64,000 nt of DNA from Gymnopus androsaceus JB14. Its lineage: Eukaryota; Basidiomycota; Agaricomycetes; Agaricales; Omphalotaceae. The stretch is from assembly GCA_009733575.1 (NCBI GenBank), contig ML769448.1:124001-188000 (forward strand). Direction: 5' to 3'. Below are positions 10,610 through 22,308 of the stretch, in pieces; position 1 is the stretch's first letter, and every line of letters begins with the position of its first letter. Position numbers and translations under genes: made by a program. A model generated the notes under the pieces. That model did not search any database, was not told the origin of the DNA, and worked only from the letters and a program-made list of their open reading frames with translations.

Positions 10610-12806
10610 ATGTCGGTAACGACTGGAGCTCCAGCACCTGTATTCGATGTAAAACTATCGTGCGTTATCATTTCATTCACTACATAACTCTCAATAAAAA
10701 TGTTGAATCTCTACGACGCAGATTTGGCCCAATGCTAATCGGCGTGTTTCTCAACATGATTTTGTACGGTGTAAGCTATTTACTGTATGTGCGAAGTTTT
10801 TTTTACTGACATACAGTTCGCCCGAAGGTTTTAATCAATCAGGTAAGCGATAGCTTGTTCGAATTCTAAGGAAAAGCCTCTCATTTTCCGAAATACAGGC
10901 ATACTTCTACTTCCAAACCTACAAATCGTACGCAAACTCGTCGCCGCTGTAACTCCCTGATAACCCTCAGGCTTAACGAATGTGATCATAGTGATGCGGG
11001 CTGGATCCAAATTTTAGTAAGTGGCACTACTTCTGGGCTAGCGCGAGAAACGAGAGTACTGAACTGCAGCTAACATACGCATCTTGCTTTCCTATGCTAG
11101 GTGGTCTACTTATTTGTAATAGAGACAGCAAACACGGCTATCGACATGGCTATGATGTACCAACCTTTGATTGCGGGATATGGTGCGTTCGCTAGGCTTT
11201 TACATTCTTTGAATGGCCTCCGAGCTGAACTCGCAACAGGAACGCAACAAGCTGTAGAAAACTTTCCTACACGTATGTGACTCGACTCTCGGATTGTACA
11301 TGTTGTTGAAATGCCTTACTGGGATGGGATACTAGTTTTTATGACTGGTTCGTCTTCTGAACCCATGCGTAATCTATTTCTAATTAAGCTTTCCTGCAGA
11401 GCCGATTATCATCGTAGGTTCCCATCTACGGCTGGATTTTCGGTAACTCACTGGTCCCTCCCTTGATTTACTCACTTGTTCAGGTTCTGATTTCCACACC
11501 AATTCAATGTTTCTTCGCATGGCGAATTCAAAAAATCACCAACACATACTGGATACCGATAGTCATCGTTGTGCTATCAATGGCGTCCACTGGTGAGTAC
11601 CATAATTTCTCTCGCGGTAGAGTTGGGGTCGCTGGCTGATAAGCCTGCATGTAAAGCGGGAGGATTCATAACTGGAGTGAAGATTGCGATTATCAAGCTC
11701 TTCATCAAAAAACCCGAACTACATTGGCCGGCCCTACTATGGTTCCTCCCATCTTGCGCTGCGGATCTCCTCATTACAGCCACTTTGGTTCGGGGGTTGG
11801 TAAGTAGTATTTCTCGTACGAGACGGGATCATCCAACAGATTGCTAATGCTAATGATAATGCTCCCTAGTCCCAACGAAAAACCGGCTTCACGACCACCG
11901 ATTCGATGATAGATAAACTCATAAGACTGACTGTCCAAACCGGAATGCTAACGTGAGTCAGAATATAACGTATCTACTTGGAAACTCATGAGGTGAAATG
12001 ACAGTGCAATATGCGCTATTGGAGATGTGATATTTTTCCTGGTTTTACCAGTACGTTACACTCGCCTTACTCCTTGCCATATGTACTCACCATATCGTAA
12101 CAGCATACGGCTCTGTAAGTGCTGCACGCATCTTCCCGTTTGTGAGGCTACTAGTACTAATCAATCTTGATCCGTCTGTTTTGTATCTAGCAACTTCCTT
12201 TGGGATCTGAGTCTGTCAAAGCTCTACACCAACTGCCTCATGTCCACATTGAACGCCCGTGCGACGCTGTTGAATGGCACTCAGCATGCAAATGTATCGT
12301 CCGCAGGCAGGAATCCTTCGAGCTCGAGAGATGCCTACATCAGGCGACAGGTCAGCTTTTGACTGTCCATTATCACACGAGAATTTCGAGCTTATACTTG
12401 GCATTGTGTTATGTAGAGGTTTGTTGGGAATTCACAACATGATACTAGTAGTGTAAGTGATTTCGCTCAAAGACTCTTTATGCTACATACTGAAACTGAT
12501 TTATTTCATTCCTAAAGATCATGAGCGCTCCTCAATTATACTACGAGCTCGAAAATGCGAAGACCTTGGAAGCTGCAAGTGGCACTTCTCCTAGGGGTCA
12601 TCGTATTGCTGACCCGGAGAGCGGAATCACTGTTACTAAGGTATGTAAGATCATACGTACCTTCCGCCACTATCTGAAAATAATCAAACGGGCAGATCAT
12701 AGAAAGGCTTGAAGATCCTGTTTCTCCTGCTAGCGCACATGCTATCTCCGTCGCGTCAATAGTCTTCTTTTGTTTATATTTAATCTTTAGCATTCAAGTA
12801 CTGTAG
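10610..12806 (+). CDS. DUF6534-type seven-helix membrane protein
   Basis: Many short exons give a multi-pass protein. An N-terminal helix (FGPMLIGVFLNMILYG) is followed by AYFYFQTYK, a second helix (YLFVIETANTAID), CFFAWRIQKIT, further helices, then SQRKTGFTTTDSMIDKLI and SKLYTNCLMSTLNAR near the end, with a soluble C-terminal tail. This succession is that of the basidiomycete DUF6534 family, whose function is unknown. Between 'QTYKSY' and 'LVAAVV' (near 10935) the frame is off by one base with no plausible intron, so the gene may be slightly broken or carry a sequence error. All other joins keep frame. A fragment of a paralog lies at 3855-4010. Confidence 0.7.
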
Positions 12807-13049
12807 CTATGGACTCGACATATATTATTATTTTGCATAACGCATGACTGGTGTGTTTGTGGAGAATATCTGAGATGCAGTACGTGTCTTCATTCACATA
12901 TGCTGTACATTGTAATTCCTACTGGCCATGGGCCCTGGCCGCCCTAAATCATTTCTGCAATCGTATCCATCGGAGAGTGGGTTCATACTTATACAATCTA
13001 TGTGTCTATATATCTGAATATGCTATTTATTGATCCCATTTCCAAATCG

Positions 13050-14423
13050 TCACTTCGTCTTCTGGGTGATCTTCATGAATGCCGAGTGCATGAAATCCAC
13101 CCAACCTCCGCTTGTTGCGAAATCCAACTTGGTCTCGTGAGAAAATTGTGGGCTGGACCGGAGAGCCAGCAACACAACATCTTCAGGCTCAGGCTGGAAC
13201 TGTTCAGGGCGGAGGAAGTCCAGCTTATACCTCTGCGACTCTAGATGCCATGAAATATAGCCATCTCTCCATCCTCGCCACTGAAGTGCAATCGCCACAT
13301 CTACATCTGAAAGACCCATGTCCCCGCTGTCTAATCCCTCTCTCACTATTTTCTCGCAATCCTCTAACCTCAAAATCTCATCTACCCTGTACGTGGCATC
13401 TCTCACTTCGTCGCAGAACAGGTTAAACGTATCTGATAATGTCCATTCTCCATGCGAGCCTGTTCCTCTGCGATCCTTGAGTGATTGTGTGCGTAGGTGA
13501 ATCATGTTGGCAGTTTCCCCCTCAAGCTCCTCCTTATGAAAGGAAAACAGATCGTTTATGACCGCCTATAGGGAAGTGTAAGAAATCGAGCACAAAATTG
13601 TGTTCCCAACTCACAATATGGAAGGACATGTCAGGCAGTGCTTTGATATACCTGGACAATAGTAAATCTTGTTTTTTAGTCGCTTTAAATATGGCAGCCG
13701 CATATGCCTCGGCAATGCTGGTTTTGTTGCGGATGTATTCAGGGCTACATAGAAACAAACACAAAGGCCAAGTTAGCAAAGTGCGAAGGAGCTATTGGCC
13801 ATATCAAGCTTACAATTCAATCATGGCTCCTGGCGAAATGTCTCGGGCTGGCTGACTTTCGTTTTGATATTGTTGTTTCCAGTATCCTTGTACCCCATAT
13901 CATAGGGACTGGCACGCAGCTTGGTGTCTACGGTCAAAAGACGCTTCTCTAGGAGGCATGCATCTACAAATTGGATCCAGGGCGTTACTGCTATCCCCCT
14001 TAGCACTGCATCTCCTTCGAGGGCATGCGATAGCTCCTTTATACATCCATGGTAGAGATTGAGAAGGCCAGATGTCTGGGACTTGCCGATGTAGACATAG
14101 TGCGCGAAATTCCCAATTTCTTCGTACATCGCTTCTCCAGCGAGCCCATCGTCCAATGAATCATCAATGACAATCGCGAGGGCGGTAAGCTTTCCCATGA
14201 GAGACCTCATCTCGGTGTCAGCAAAAGGGTAAGCCCTTTCGATAATAGCCGAAGACGTATCCTCAAGGATACTGAGCTTGCTTGTAGTCCATGATGTCGT
14301 GGGTCCGAGCGTATTGTGAATCCAGTCATGGAAGGAGCGGAGAAAGCTCATCGAAGGCGACTGGGGAGCAACATAGCGATGATCAATCTCGCGGAGGAGA
14401 AGTTGAAGACGAGGGACATCCAT
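13050..14423 (-). CDS. Sesquiterpene synthase, trichodiene-synthase-like
   Basis: Four exons (14423-13894, 13855-13814, 13744-13615, 13565-13050) sum to 1218 nt, an intact 405-aa protein, the usual size of fungal class I sesquiterpene cyclases. It has the aspartate-rich metal motif VIDDSLDD around residue 95 and the NSE motif NDLFSFHKE around residue 245. Both bind Mg2+ and the diphosphate of farnesyl diphosphate. The layout (EAYAAAIF helix before NSE, late NSE, basic Arg-rich region afterwards) fits the TRI5-like clade rather than the pentalenene-synthase-like clade. The product cannot be predicted. I see no P450 or acyltransferase beside it. The nearest neighbours are a membrane protein and a GPI-type secreted protein. 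The 38-bp first intron is the weakest join. Confidence 0.85.
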
Positions 14424-16043
14424 CCTTTACAAGGGGCTACTGGCTTGGGATGAGGTATCCTCTTAAATACCTTCAGCTCTCGAAGAGAGGTCTTGTTTCT
14501 CATGCTTTTTCATAACTCGACATATACTGTACCTCGCTCGGAGCATCCACATTCCAAGAAGGATGTCTCTCATGACAGAAAGAATCTCCGGGAATGAAGG
14601 AAGGAAAGACGGGCAAACAAAAAGAAACGAAAAACACTGGCTGCTTCATCCCAGCCTTCACAAGAAGTGAATTATAATATATCCGAGCCACTATCGCTCC
14701 CCATAATGATCCGATATTTCTCATGTCAAAGACCGGTCTCGTTTCAAGTACAGCAAAAGACCCATGGAATCTACAAGCCACATCCATTGAACCCATATAT
14801 CTGGTTCTGCAGAACATAGAGTACCCGGGTGACTTACCTGACGTATTACTCCGGTTCGGTAGCCATATTTCACCATGTTATCAGGTCCTTGCAAGGACCT
14901 CGTCAGAATTTTGAATTCAGAGAAAGGTACAAATTTTCTGGTCGGAAATTTGAGGTCCCGAGCTGATCGAAAACGGTGCACGGTAATGAATCCTGGATGA
15001 ATTATGCGGGATTCTCGCATCGCGCTTGTTTGCGTAGCTTGAGAGAAAAGTCTGTTCAAGGAGTGGTTCTAGAGATAATCAAGCAAAGGAAGAGCAAGAG
15101 CAAGGATAGAAGAAAATATAATTAGGTATAGTTATTAAGCGCGTGATGTAATCGATGCCGTAGTACCAGCGCCTTTTTGACCCTCTTTCATATATCATAA
15201 TCCTTCGTTGAATAAAGAATTCCCCAACTACAGTCTGCTTTCCTTCTTCATAACTCTGAAAATTGCTGAGCTTTTGATGATCCTTCTATGGAAGTCAAAC
15301 GTTGTTGTCAAAATGACTCATACTCCGATAGGTTGCAAATCCTAGGACCAGCACACTGTCGCAGTCTGAGTCGGTGCGACAGCGATTGCCATTGAGTTCA
15401 TCATGGTCAATTCGACTAGAATTCTCGTAACGCGCCTTCTAGGCTCTCGATACACCTCCGCAACTATAGTCTGACCTTGGTGGCGACGCTCTTGAGGTGG
15501 CTGTGGAAGGAAGGAAGGTAGGTAGGTAAAGAGTCGGTGCACTTGGTTCATTTATAATTTATGATATTCTGATGACCTTGTTTAAGTTAAGCCGTAAAAC
15601 ATGGGTTTGAAATTCAAGCTCTCTTCGGAGTCCCAGTCTATAACTCTCGAAGGATGTGTTGTGTTCAAGGGTGTTCAAATGATGATTAGCATGCCAACTC
15701 GGTATTCGATACTTATGTAGGGCCAAAAAAACCTTGCATTAAAAGGCTGTCAAGCTGCAGATTCTGATCATCACTCAGACTATTCGAGACTTCTAGTTTT
15801 GACCTCACGCATGCTATACAGGTACCACTTCCTGGAATGTGATAAATATACGATTTATTCATCGCTCATTAAATCCATACTCAGTTTGAGTATTTCTCTT
15901 GCGGCGAGAGCATGTTTTCCGTTGCATCATCATCAGAAAATTTGAAACAGGTGTAACCGCTACTCAATAATGTTTGGTTCAATGGTCGGTATTTAAATAC
16001 GGTACGAGCTTAGAGACTTGATCTTGCTTTTCGACCTCCTTCC
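14424..16043. other. Long intergenic stretch
   Basis: No gene recognised on either strand. Minus-strand reading frames between 14500 and 15060 show no domain and no consistent splice pattern. A GGAAGGAAGGTAGGTAGG run lies near 15510. The palindrome GTATTTAAATAC (15989-16000), 45 bp before the next start codon, may serve as a TATA-like element for the gene at 16044. Confidence 0.5.
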
Positions 16044-16940
16044 ATGATCATGATCACGGCAAATCTTAGTCTGGTTTTCGCAGTGTATTGGGGAATTCGA
16101 GGTACATAAATATCTAATCAAGTCATAGGCTCATAGCGTACCCTTCCGGGAGATTCTAACCGGTTCTTCTAGTTTTCGCCTCTTCGAGCACTGCGGCGGC
16201 AACGATCACCTCTGCACCAGTAACAACAGTGACTGTCTATGCAGCAGAGCCGTCGTGGGTCTCATTCGATACTGCCGATGCTAGACCGTTATTGGGAACT
16301 TTTGAGATGGATATCAGTGTTGTCGGCATCAGCTCGGGTTCAGCAGGCAGCGAAACGACATATTCTGAAGGCGAATATTTCAGTGAGAACAATGTTAACA
16401 CCATAACCATCACAGAAAGCCAAGGACAGATCCTCACTGAGACGGTGACTACACCTTTTATTGTCCAGACATTTAATGGTGAGTGCTGCTCGCTCTAGTG
16501 CCGTGGCTAGTTCGTATACTAAAATCATGTTTACGTTCATAGCGACCATCGTTGAATCTGCTGGAGGAGCTTGGTTTACTGCATCAGCTTCTATTGGAAG
16601 CAACATCATCGCGGATGGATCATACGAAAGCTGTTCCTTTGACTCAAATGGAGGGACGAGTGTATCCTGCACGGAATTGGATTTCCAGCCGTTTACCACT
16701 GTCTCCGGTTCAGGGGCCCAAGCAACGACTGTTACTGAGGTGGAAACGTTTTCTCAGACCTGGGGAGGCTATAAAACAGCTCTTACGGTATTAACTGAGG
16801 TAGCTTTACCCTCCCGAACTGGCTCTGGCTCGACATCGACACAAACTGGTTCCTCGAATGCTGCTGGTCGGATGTCAAATCCTTATTGGGGAGTGGGTGT
16901 TTTTACCTCTTTCTTCATGGCGTTAGTCTTGATGGAATAG
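16044..16940 (+). CDS. Secreted GPI-anchored-type Ser/Thr-rich protein
   Basis: Three exons (16044-16101, 16173-16478, 16543-16940) sum to 762 nt, an intact 253-aa protein. The first 24 residues form a signal peptide. The mature region is rich in Ser, Thr, Gly and Glu with no recognisable enzyme domain. It has two Cys in the second half (SCSFDSNGGTSVSCTELDF). A Ser/Gly/Thr-rich linker (GSGSTSTQTGSSNAAG) is followed by a hydrophobic C-terminus (VGVFTSFFMALVLME) with no basic tail, the arrangement of a GPI-attachment signal. It is probably a cell-wall or plasma-membrane surface protein. The family is unknown to me. Confidence 0.8.
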
Positions 16941-18518
16941 CCGGAATAATACGAATGCTTCTTATTCAAGTGCGCGATAAAGCCTTGTTGGCGGCAGCGC
17001 GCGTAAAATGGGAATGGTCCAAAAACAAAAGTTGTGACGCTGATCGTAAGGAGGTCATTCGCAAACTCCATTTATCTGACCGAAAAGACAATCGTCATCG
17101 TCGGCGGCTCGACTGTTGGCCAATATATACCTCCTTTCCACATCTGTGTCGCTTACACCATCGTTCAAGAGGAGCCTGAGGTCGAATCGGTGTATATATA
17201 TCCTCTCAGATCCTGACTGGTCATTGAAAAAAAGATCGTATGATAATGCCAGCGCATGGTCGACAATGATGAGGTGGGGAAACCCAGCCTCAGTGAGATG
17301 TAGTAGCAGAGAACGCGAGTGAATACAACTGAGTACGAACATGCGTGACCAAGCCTATATACGAGCGCCAACCCGGGCCGATGCGCCGGGAGCCCCTAGG
17401 CAAATACTTTTTGATTTTTTAATTTTTAAAAAAACTCTTTTATACCGCGTATGTAAGTAAGGCTAAGTACTAAGGCGCGGGGAGCCGCTGCGAGCTCCTG
17501 TCGACGACAGGCAAATGCTACGTAACAAGAACGACATTAGCCTAAGCTTGAAAACACCTCAAGATTATGCAGTGAAGCCCACTACCCTTTGATTACTCTC
17601 ATCCTCCAACCTTACCATGAACATTGTATGCAACTTTGTTGGTCGAAGGCCCACGTGCAAATCAGCCTTTTACAACGTCCGACCGCGAGGAACAGTCCTC
17701 CTTGTTGATCTTGGCTCACCCTCCAATGAGATCACTCACTCACTCCGAGTCTGATTATTGCGGTTGAAAATGGGAATAAAGAAGGAACTAGCAAGGAGAC
17801 GCGGCCGTTATCGAAAGCTGTAGAGAGATTTGAGGACTTCAGGAATGCCTGAAGCCAGTCAAGAGTCATCAGGCGCCGAATGGCGCGGCAACGGTTTCGG
17901 CCGGCATCCCTGCCCGTTTTCGACCCACTAAAACCGCTTCCGTTCCACAACGGGCAGAGGTGTGCTTAGAAATTGGTATTCAAGTTCAACGCATGATGGC
18001 ATTGGCCGAGTCCTGGCTCAATGGGTTTAGTAAGTGTTGAACGTATTACACCGTACAGGCATGCTAACCTCGATCCCGAACTTTTAAACAAATTCAGAAG
18101 TCGAATCTACACTGTCTGACTGTCTGGACTCCGAACCATTTCTCCAGAGTCATCGGAGCTCTTGGCAAGCATCTCCACCGTACGCTGGTAACATGATCAA
18201 GTGGAAGGAACCTTCCAGAGCCTTCCATTCCAGCGGTCAAGTATAATGTTAGAGCAGGGCGAATTAGAGAGCCTCGAGGCTACACATCGAATAGGATAGG
18301 ATACATGAGGCGAGGCTAAGGCGAGGTGAAGCGATCAAACGACATTCTGGCAGTATTCAGTCAACCTACGATTGTTGAAAATTGAGGCTAACCGGCGCAG
18401 CGAGGAAACCCCTGGTTCCTGTAATTCATCGTCGCTCATTCCTTAATGGTGGGTTCAATTATATACTGGATAGAATATAAGGCGATTGATTTAGCAGGAC
18501 GATCTCTGCTAGTCGGAT
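16941..18518. other. Intergenic stretch without recognised genes
   Basis: Nothing convincing on either strand. An AT-rich run (17400-17440) and GC-rich short inverted repeats are present. ATATAAGG at about 18474, 45 bp before the next start codon, is a TATA candidate for the GMC gene. Confidence 0.5.
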
Positions 18519-20828
18519 ATGTTCATCCTTTTTGCTTTGTACACTTTGGTCGCATCTGCTACCCTTCTCAATGCAGCTAGCATGCCTCGTGCGGAGCCTG
18601 CGGATAACTCAACCCGTCTCCTCGGAGGCTTAGCAGCAAACATTACTGGTGAAGATCAACACTTCAATTACGTCGTGGTCGGGGGCGGGACCGCTGGGAT
18701 AGTGAGTTTTGGCATACCGTTCTACCTATGATACTGATCATGTTTTTCCAGACCCTAGCTGTGCGACTTGCAGAAGATCCTTCGGTGACGGTAGCCCTCA
18801 TCGAAGCAGGATCATTCTACGAGCTCACTAATGCGCCTATTTCGTCGACGCCAGTTCGGAGACATCCTGGGTGTAGGAGCGAACGTCTCTGATGCCAATC
18901 CTGCTGTCGACTGGGAAATTGTAACCACTCCTCCAAACAGGATTGTCAGGTAGACCTTTTCATTATGCTCGCGGTAAAGCGTCTAGGTGGCTCGTCAGGT
19001 GAGATGCTCTTTTCATGTTACACTCTTTCTGACAATGAAATTTAGCGCGGAATTTCATGATTTATCAGAGGCCAACGAAGGAGTCTTTACAGATGTGGGC
19101 GGATGATGTCGGTGACTGACAGCTACACATGGGATAACTTCCTGCCTTATTTCAAGAAGAGTGTCAAGTTCACACCACCTAACACAAAGCTCAGAGCCGC
19201 CAATTCGACAGCCGAGTACAACCCTTCTGCATTTTCCGAGAGTGGAGGTCCCTTGCAGGTCTCATATCCTAATTACGCGCAGCCTTGGTCCTAGGTAAAC
19301 AAGTTCTAACACTCTGAGAAGTTTTTTAATCCGAGATTATTTAGCTATATGCAAAATGGATTGAATGAAATTGGAATCAGACGAAATAGAAGGCTTCAAC
19401 TCTGGCTCACTCTTGGGAGCTCAGTACATTAGCGCGACAATCGATCCAAATGGAGAATTCAGAGCGTCCTCTCAGGAAACCTTTTTAACCGCCGCCGCCA
19501 ATCGGACCAACTTAAAAGTCTTTCAGTTAACCATGGCTAAGAAAATCCTTTTCGATTCTCAAACAAAAGCTACTGGTGTTCAAGTTACTACAACCGGACT
19601 CCAGCCATTCACACTCACGGCGAGCAAGGAAGTGATCCTATCTGCAGGAGCTTTCCAATCACCCCAGATGCTCATGGTTTCTGGTATTGGTCCTAAATCA
19701 ACCTTGCAGAAGTTTGGTATACCGGTTATTGTAGATAACCCCAATGTCGGCCAGGTAAGCATTTCGGTTTTTTTATTTTTACCAATACTTAAACGGCTTA
19801 CAGAACATGTGGGATCATGTCTTGACTACCTCTACCTATCCCATTGGATTAGATAGCGCGCGCTTGATCAATGTACGTTGCTTTTATGCGATGTGAAGTT
19901 TTTTGGAGCTGAAATCTTGATTTAGGATCCTGATTTCGCAGCAGCAGAACTCGCTGCTTGGGAAGCCAACGCTACTGGACCGTATACTAACCCCGGTGCC
20001 GATTTTGTAGCATGGGAGAAAGTACCTTCTGACCTCCGTCAGACCTTTTCTCAATCTGTTCTCCAGGACTTGAAGTTTTTCCCTTCGGACTGGCCAGAGA
20101 TCGAGGTAAGTATACATGGTCCTTTTGTTTCACAATTCGCTTATCTTTTATACAGTACATTATGATCCCTGCATTTTTTGGTAACTTTTGTGGGTGCCAA
20201 TTTCCCGAAAGCTGGGAGCGTGCTAATTACATCCTGTATGTTAGCTGCCCCGGACGCAGACCAACCTTCCACTGGAAACTATGGCAGTATTGCCCCTGCT
20301 GTCGTAGCTCCGCTGTCGCGAGGCAATGTCACCATCGCTTCAGCGGACACAGACGACCTTCCCATTGTGAACCCCAACTTGCTCGCCCATCCAGCGGACA
20401 AAGCACTTATCCTCGCCGGTTTTAAGCGCGTCAGACAGCTGTTTGCCTCGAAATCTTTGCAAAAAGCTGTTATTGGCGAGGAATTCTTTCCGGGATCACA
20501 GCTCAAGACAGATGAAGAGATTTTTGAGGCAATCACTGAGGCAGCCATGACGGTTTGGCATGCGTCATGCACTTGTAAGATGGGCAAGGCAGGCGATCCC
20601 ACTGCTGTGATTGACACTCAAGGGCGGGTCTTTGGTGTCCAGGGATTGAGGGTCGTAGATGCCAGTTCCTTCCCTCTGCTACCTCCAGGTCATCCACAGA
20701 GTACCGTTTGTAAGTCTCAAGCATCTTTACTACCAAATACCTGGCAATGACTGAGATTTTAAATTTTGTCTATAGATGCTCTCGCCGAGAAAATTGCGGA
20801 TGATATCAAGTTTGCGGATTCCTTGTGA
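18519..20828 (+). pseudogene. GMC oxidoreductase (aryl-alcohol-oxidase-like, AA3_2), frame-broken
   Basis: Signal peptide at the start, then the ADP-binding FAD loop (VVVGGGTAG), HYARGK, YMQNGL-like and EGFNSGSLLGAQY substrate-dehydrogenase blocks, GAFQSPQMLMVSGIGP (GMC signature 2), and the C-terminal catalytic pair in VWHASCTCKMG and PGHPQSTVYALAEKI. This is a complete secreted FAD alcohol oxidase layout of about 600 residues. The frame changes without plausible introns near 18850, 18942, 18982, 19293, 19382 and 20190. Most are a single extra base, and one is a missing base. All active-site motifs are present, so the gene is either recently dead or hit by sequence errors. Members supply H2O2 from alcohols in lignocellulose decay. 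Confidence 0.8.
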
Positions 20829-21610
20829 CCATCAGTCTGTTATATTTGTTGCTAGTACTCCATCATACGTTGAAATGCAGAAAGAGTGTTGCTTGATTCC
20901 TTGATTCGCTTTTGAGAAACGAATTCGGCACTATCCGATCGATTTCCGTAATTTCCGGCGCGCCCATGAGATAAAGCGAGCGTCGACGAAGTTGGCGGTT
21001 TCTCGGTGGTTTCTCGGTGGTTTCTCAAAACTGAAATGCACGAGAGTTCCACCAATCATTCTCTTGTAACTTCCGAAGCTCACTCCAAATCGTACTCAGC
21101 TCAATTCGGTAATGAAAAGACTGGGCCTTTCATTTCACACCTCCAAGTTATAAACCGGAGGAACTGGCCCCATATCATCATTCATGACATCAGCTTCTCT
21201 CCAAAGGATAGGACAAGAGGACTCTCCTCCGAGTCGGAAAGCACTTAACCAATACAAATCTTTTGGGTTTGGCTGGAGCTTGGCTCCGCGCGGATGGGTC
21301 TATTGCACGCTCGCGCAGAAATCCAAGGCTCGGAACGAGCAAGCAAGAAATGCCTGAACGCTAGTGAAATATGTCTTATATGAAGAGGGAGGGTGGGTGG
21401 GGAAAAGAAATGCGAATTCAGAGGCTGACGGTTGTGGTTAGAAGCTTGTTAGAAGCAAAGATTGAATGAGCGCCTAAAGCGCCGTGCCGGCCGAATCGGC
21501 CGCTAAGCGCCTCTCATCGTCTCTGCTTGTCGTATCCTTAGATAAGTCAGGCTTCGCCTAACTTATCGCGGACTACGAGCTACAGCAGGCTAGTAATTAT
21601 TGAAATTCCT
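20829..21610. other. Intergenic stretch with hairpins
   Basis: No gene seen. A short stem-loop (arms GATAAGTCAGGC / GCCTAACTTATC, 21541-21567) and a GC-rich inverted stretch around GGCCGAATCGGCC (21489-21501) are the only structures. Confidence 0.4.
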
Positions 21611-21614
21611 AGCC

Positions 21615-22140
21615 TAACCTTGGATTATGAAGGATTTTTGACCGGTATAGAATCGGTTATCCATACTGCTAGTCCAGTCTATGTGAAAGATGCGACTTCG
21701 GAAGAGTTTTTTGAGGTAAGTTTCTCAAGTTTTGGTCAGTCAATCACTGCCTTATGATAAAATTTAGAGAGAGGAGCCTACTATAGTCAAGCTATCAAGA
21801 GGATCGCTTCGACTGGTATATTCCAGTCCTTGTTCAACGTAAGTAACTCTCCGGACGACAAACTTTGGAACCGCACGTTATGTTCAGTGGATATGAAAAT
21901 GGCATTTGTGACCAGCTCATCACCGAGGAAGATTTTACTGCCTCATCTTTAGAAGAAATAGAACCGATCCATAGACAAGAACCTCGAGTTGCCTGTTCCA
22001 GCGAAAGTCCAGACAAGGAGATATGGGATATCGCTCGTGAGCACCCCGACGCCGACTTTATACTGCGTGCGTTTAATATACTATACTCTTTCCATTGGTC
22101 TAGCTGAATTAAATATGCAGCCCCTCCTCTTCGAAAAATT
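21615..22140 (+). pseudogene. Fragment of a dihydroflavonol-reductase-like SDR
   Basis: Pieces match the extended-SDR genes at 24.5 and 28.4 kb: VIHTASPVYVKDATSEEFFE (about 21657-21715, followed by an intron), TEEDFTASSLEE, and DKEIWDIAREHPDADF (about 22010-22065). The N-terminal NAD(P) loop and C-terminal half are missing and the pieces lie in different frames. It is a decayed third relative of the duplicated gene. Confidence 0.65.
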
Positions 22141-22308
22141 CATTCTGGACGCCCGTTGAGGAGGATGTTGGGCACCAATGGTTATATACCATCGGAAGAT
22201 ACTGTTATTACTGCCGCCAATGTTTTGATAGAATTCGAGAAATCAAACGCTCTCAGCTTGTAACAACGTTACATTTCAAGTTGGCACATGTTCTGAGATT
22301 TAGCACGA

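Larger units (their letters stand above)
7872..10985. repeat. Segmental duplication, copy B
   Basis: Same content and order as 859-4010, without the insert at 2.34-3.11 kb but with a separate 635-bp insertion at 8556-9190. Copy B retains the 5' exons of the DUF6534 gene, whereas copy A retains the complete oxidoreductase gene. Each copy therefore preserves a different gene of the ancestral pair. Confidence 0.75.

Noticed and set aside
17090..17115. IVIVGGSTVG-like dinucleotide-binding motif on the plus strand
   Set aside because: It resembles the start of an FAD enzyme or GMC protein, but no following domain or exon structure supports it. At most a tiny remnant.
21489..21567. Hairpins between 21.49 and 21.57 kb as a structured RNA
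   Set aside because: Stems are short and isolated. No conserved RNA family is recognisable.
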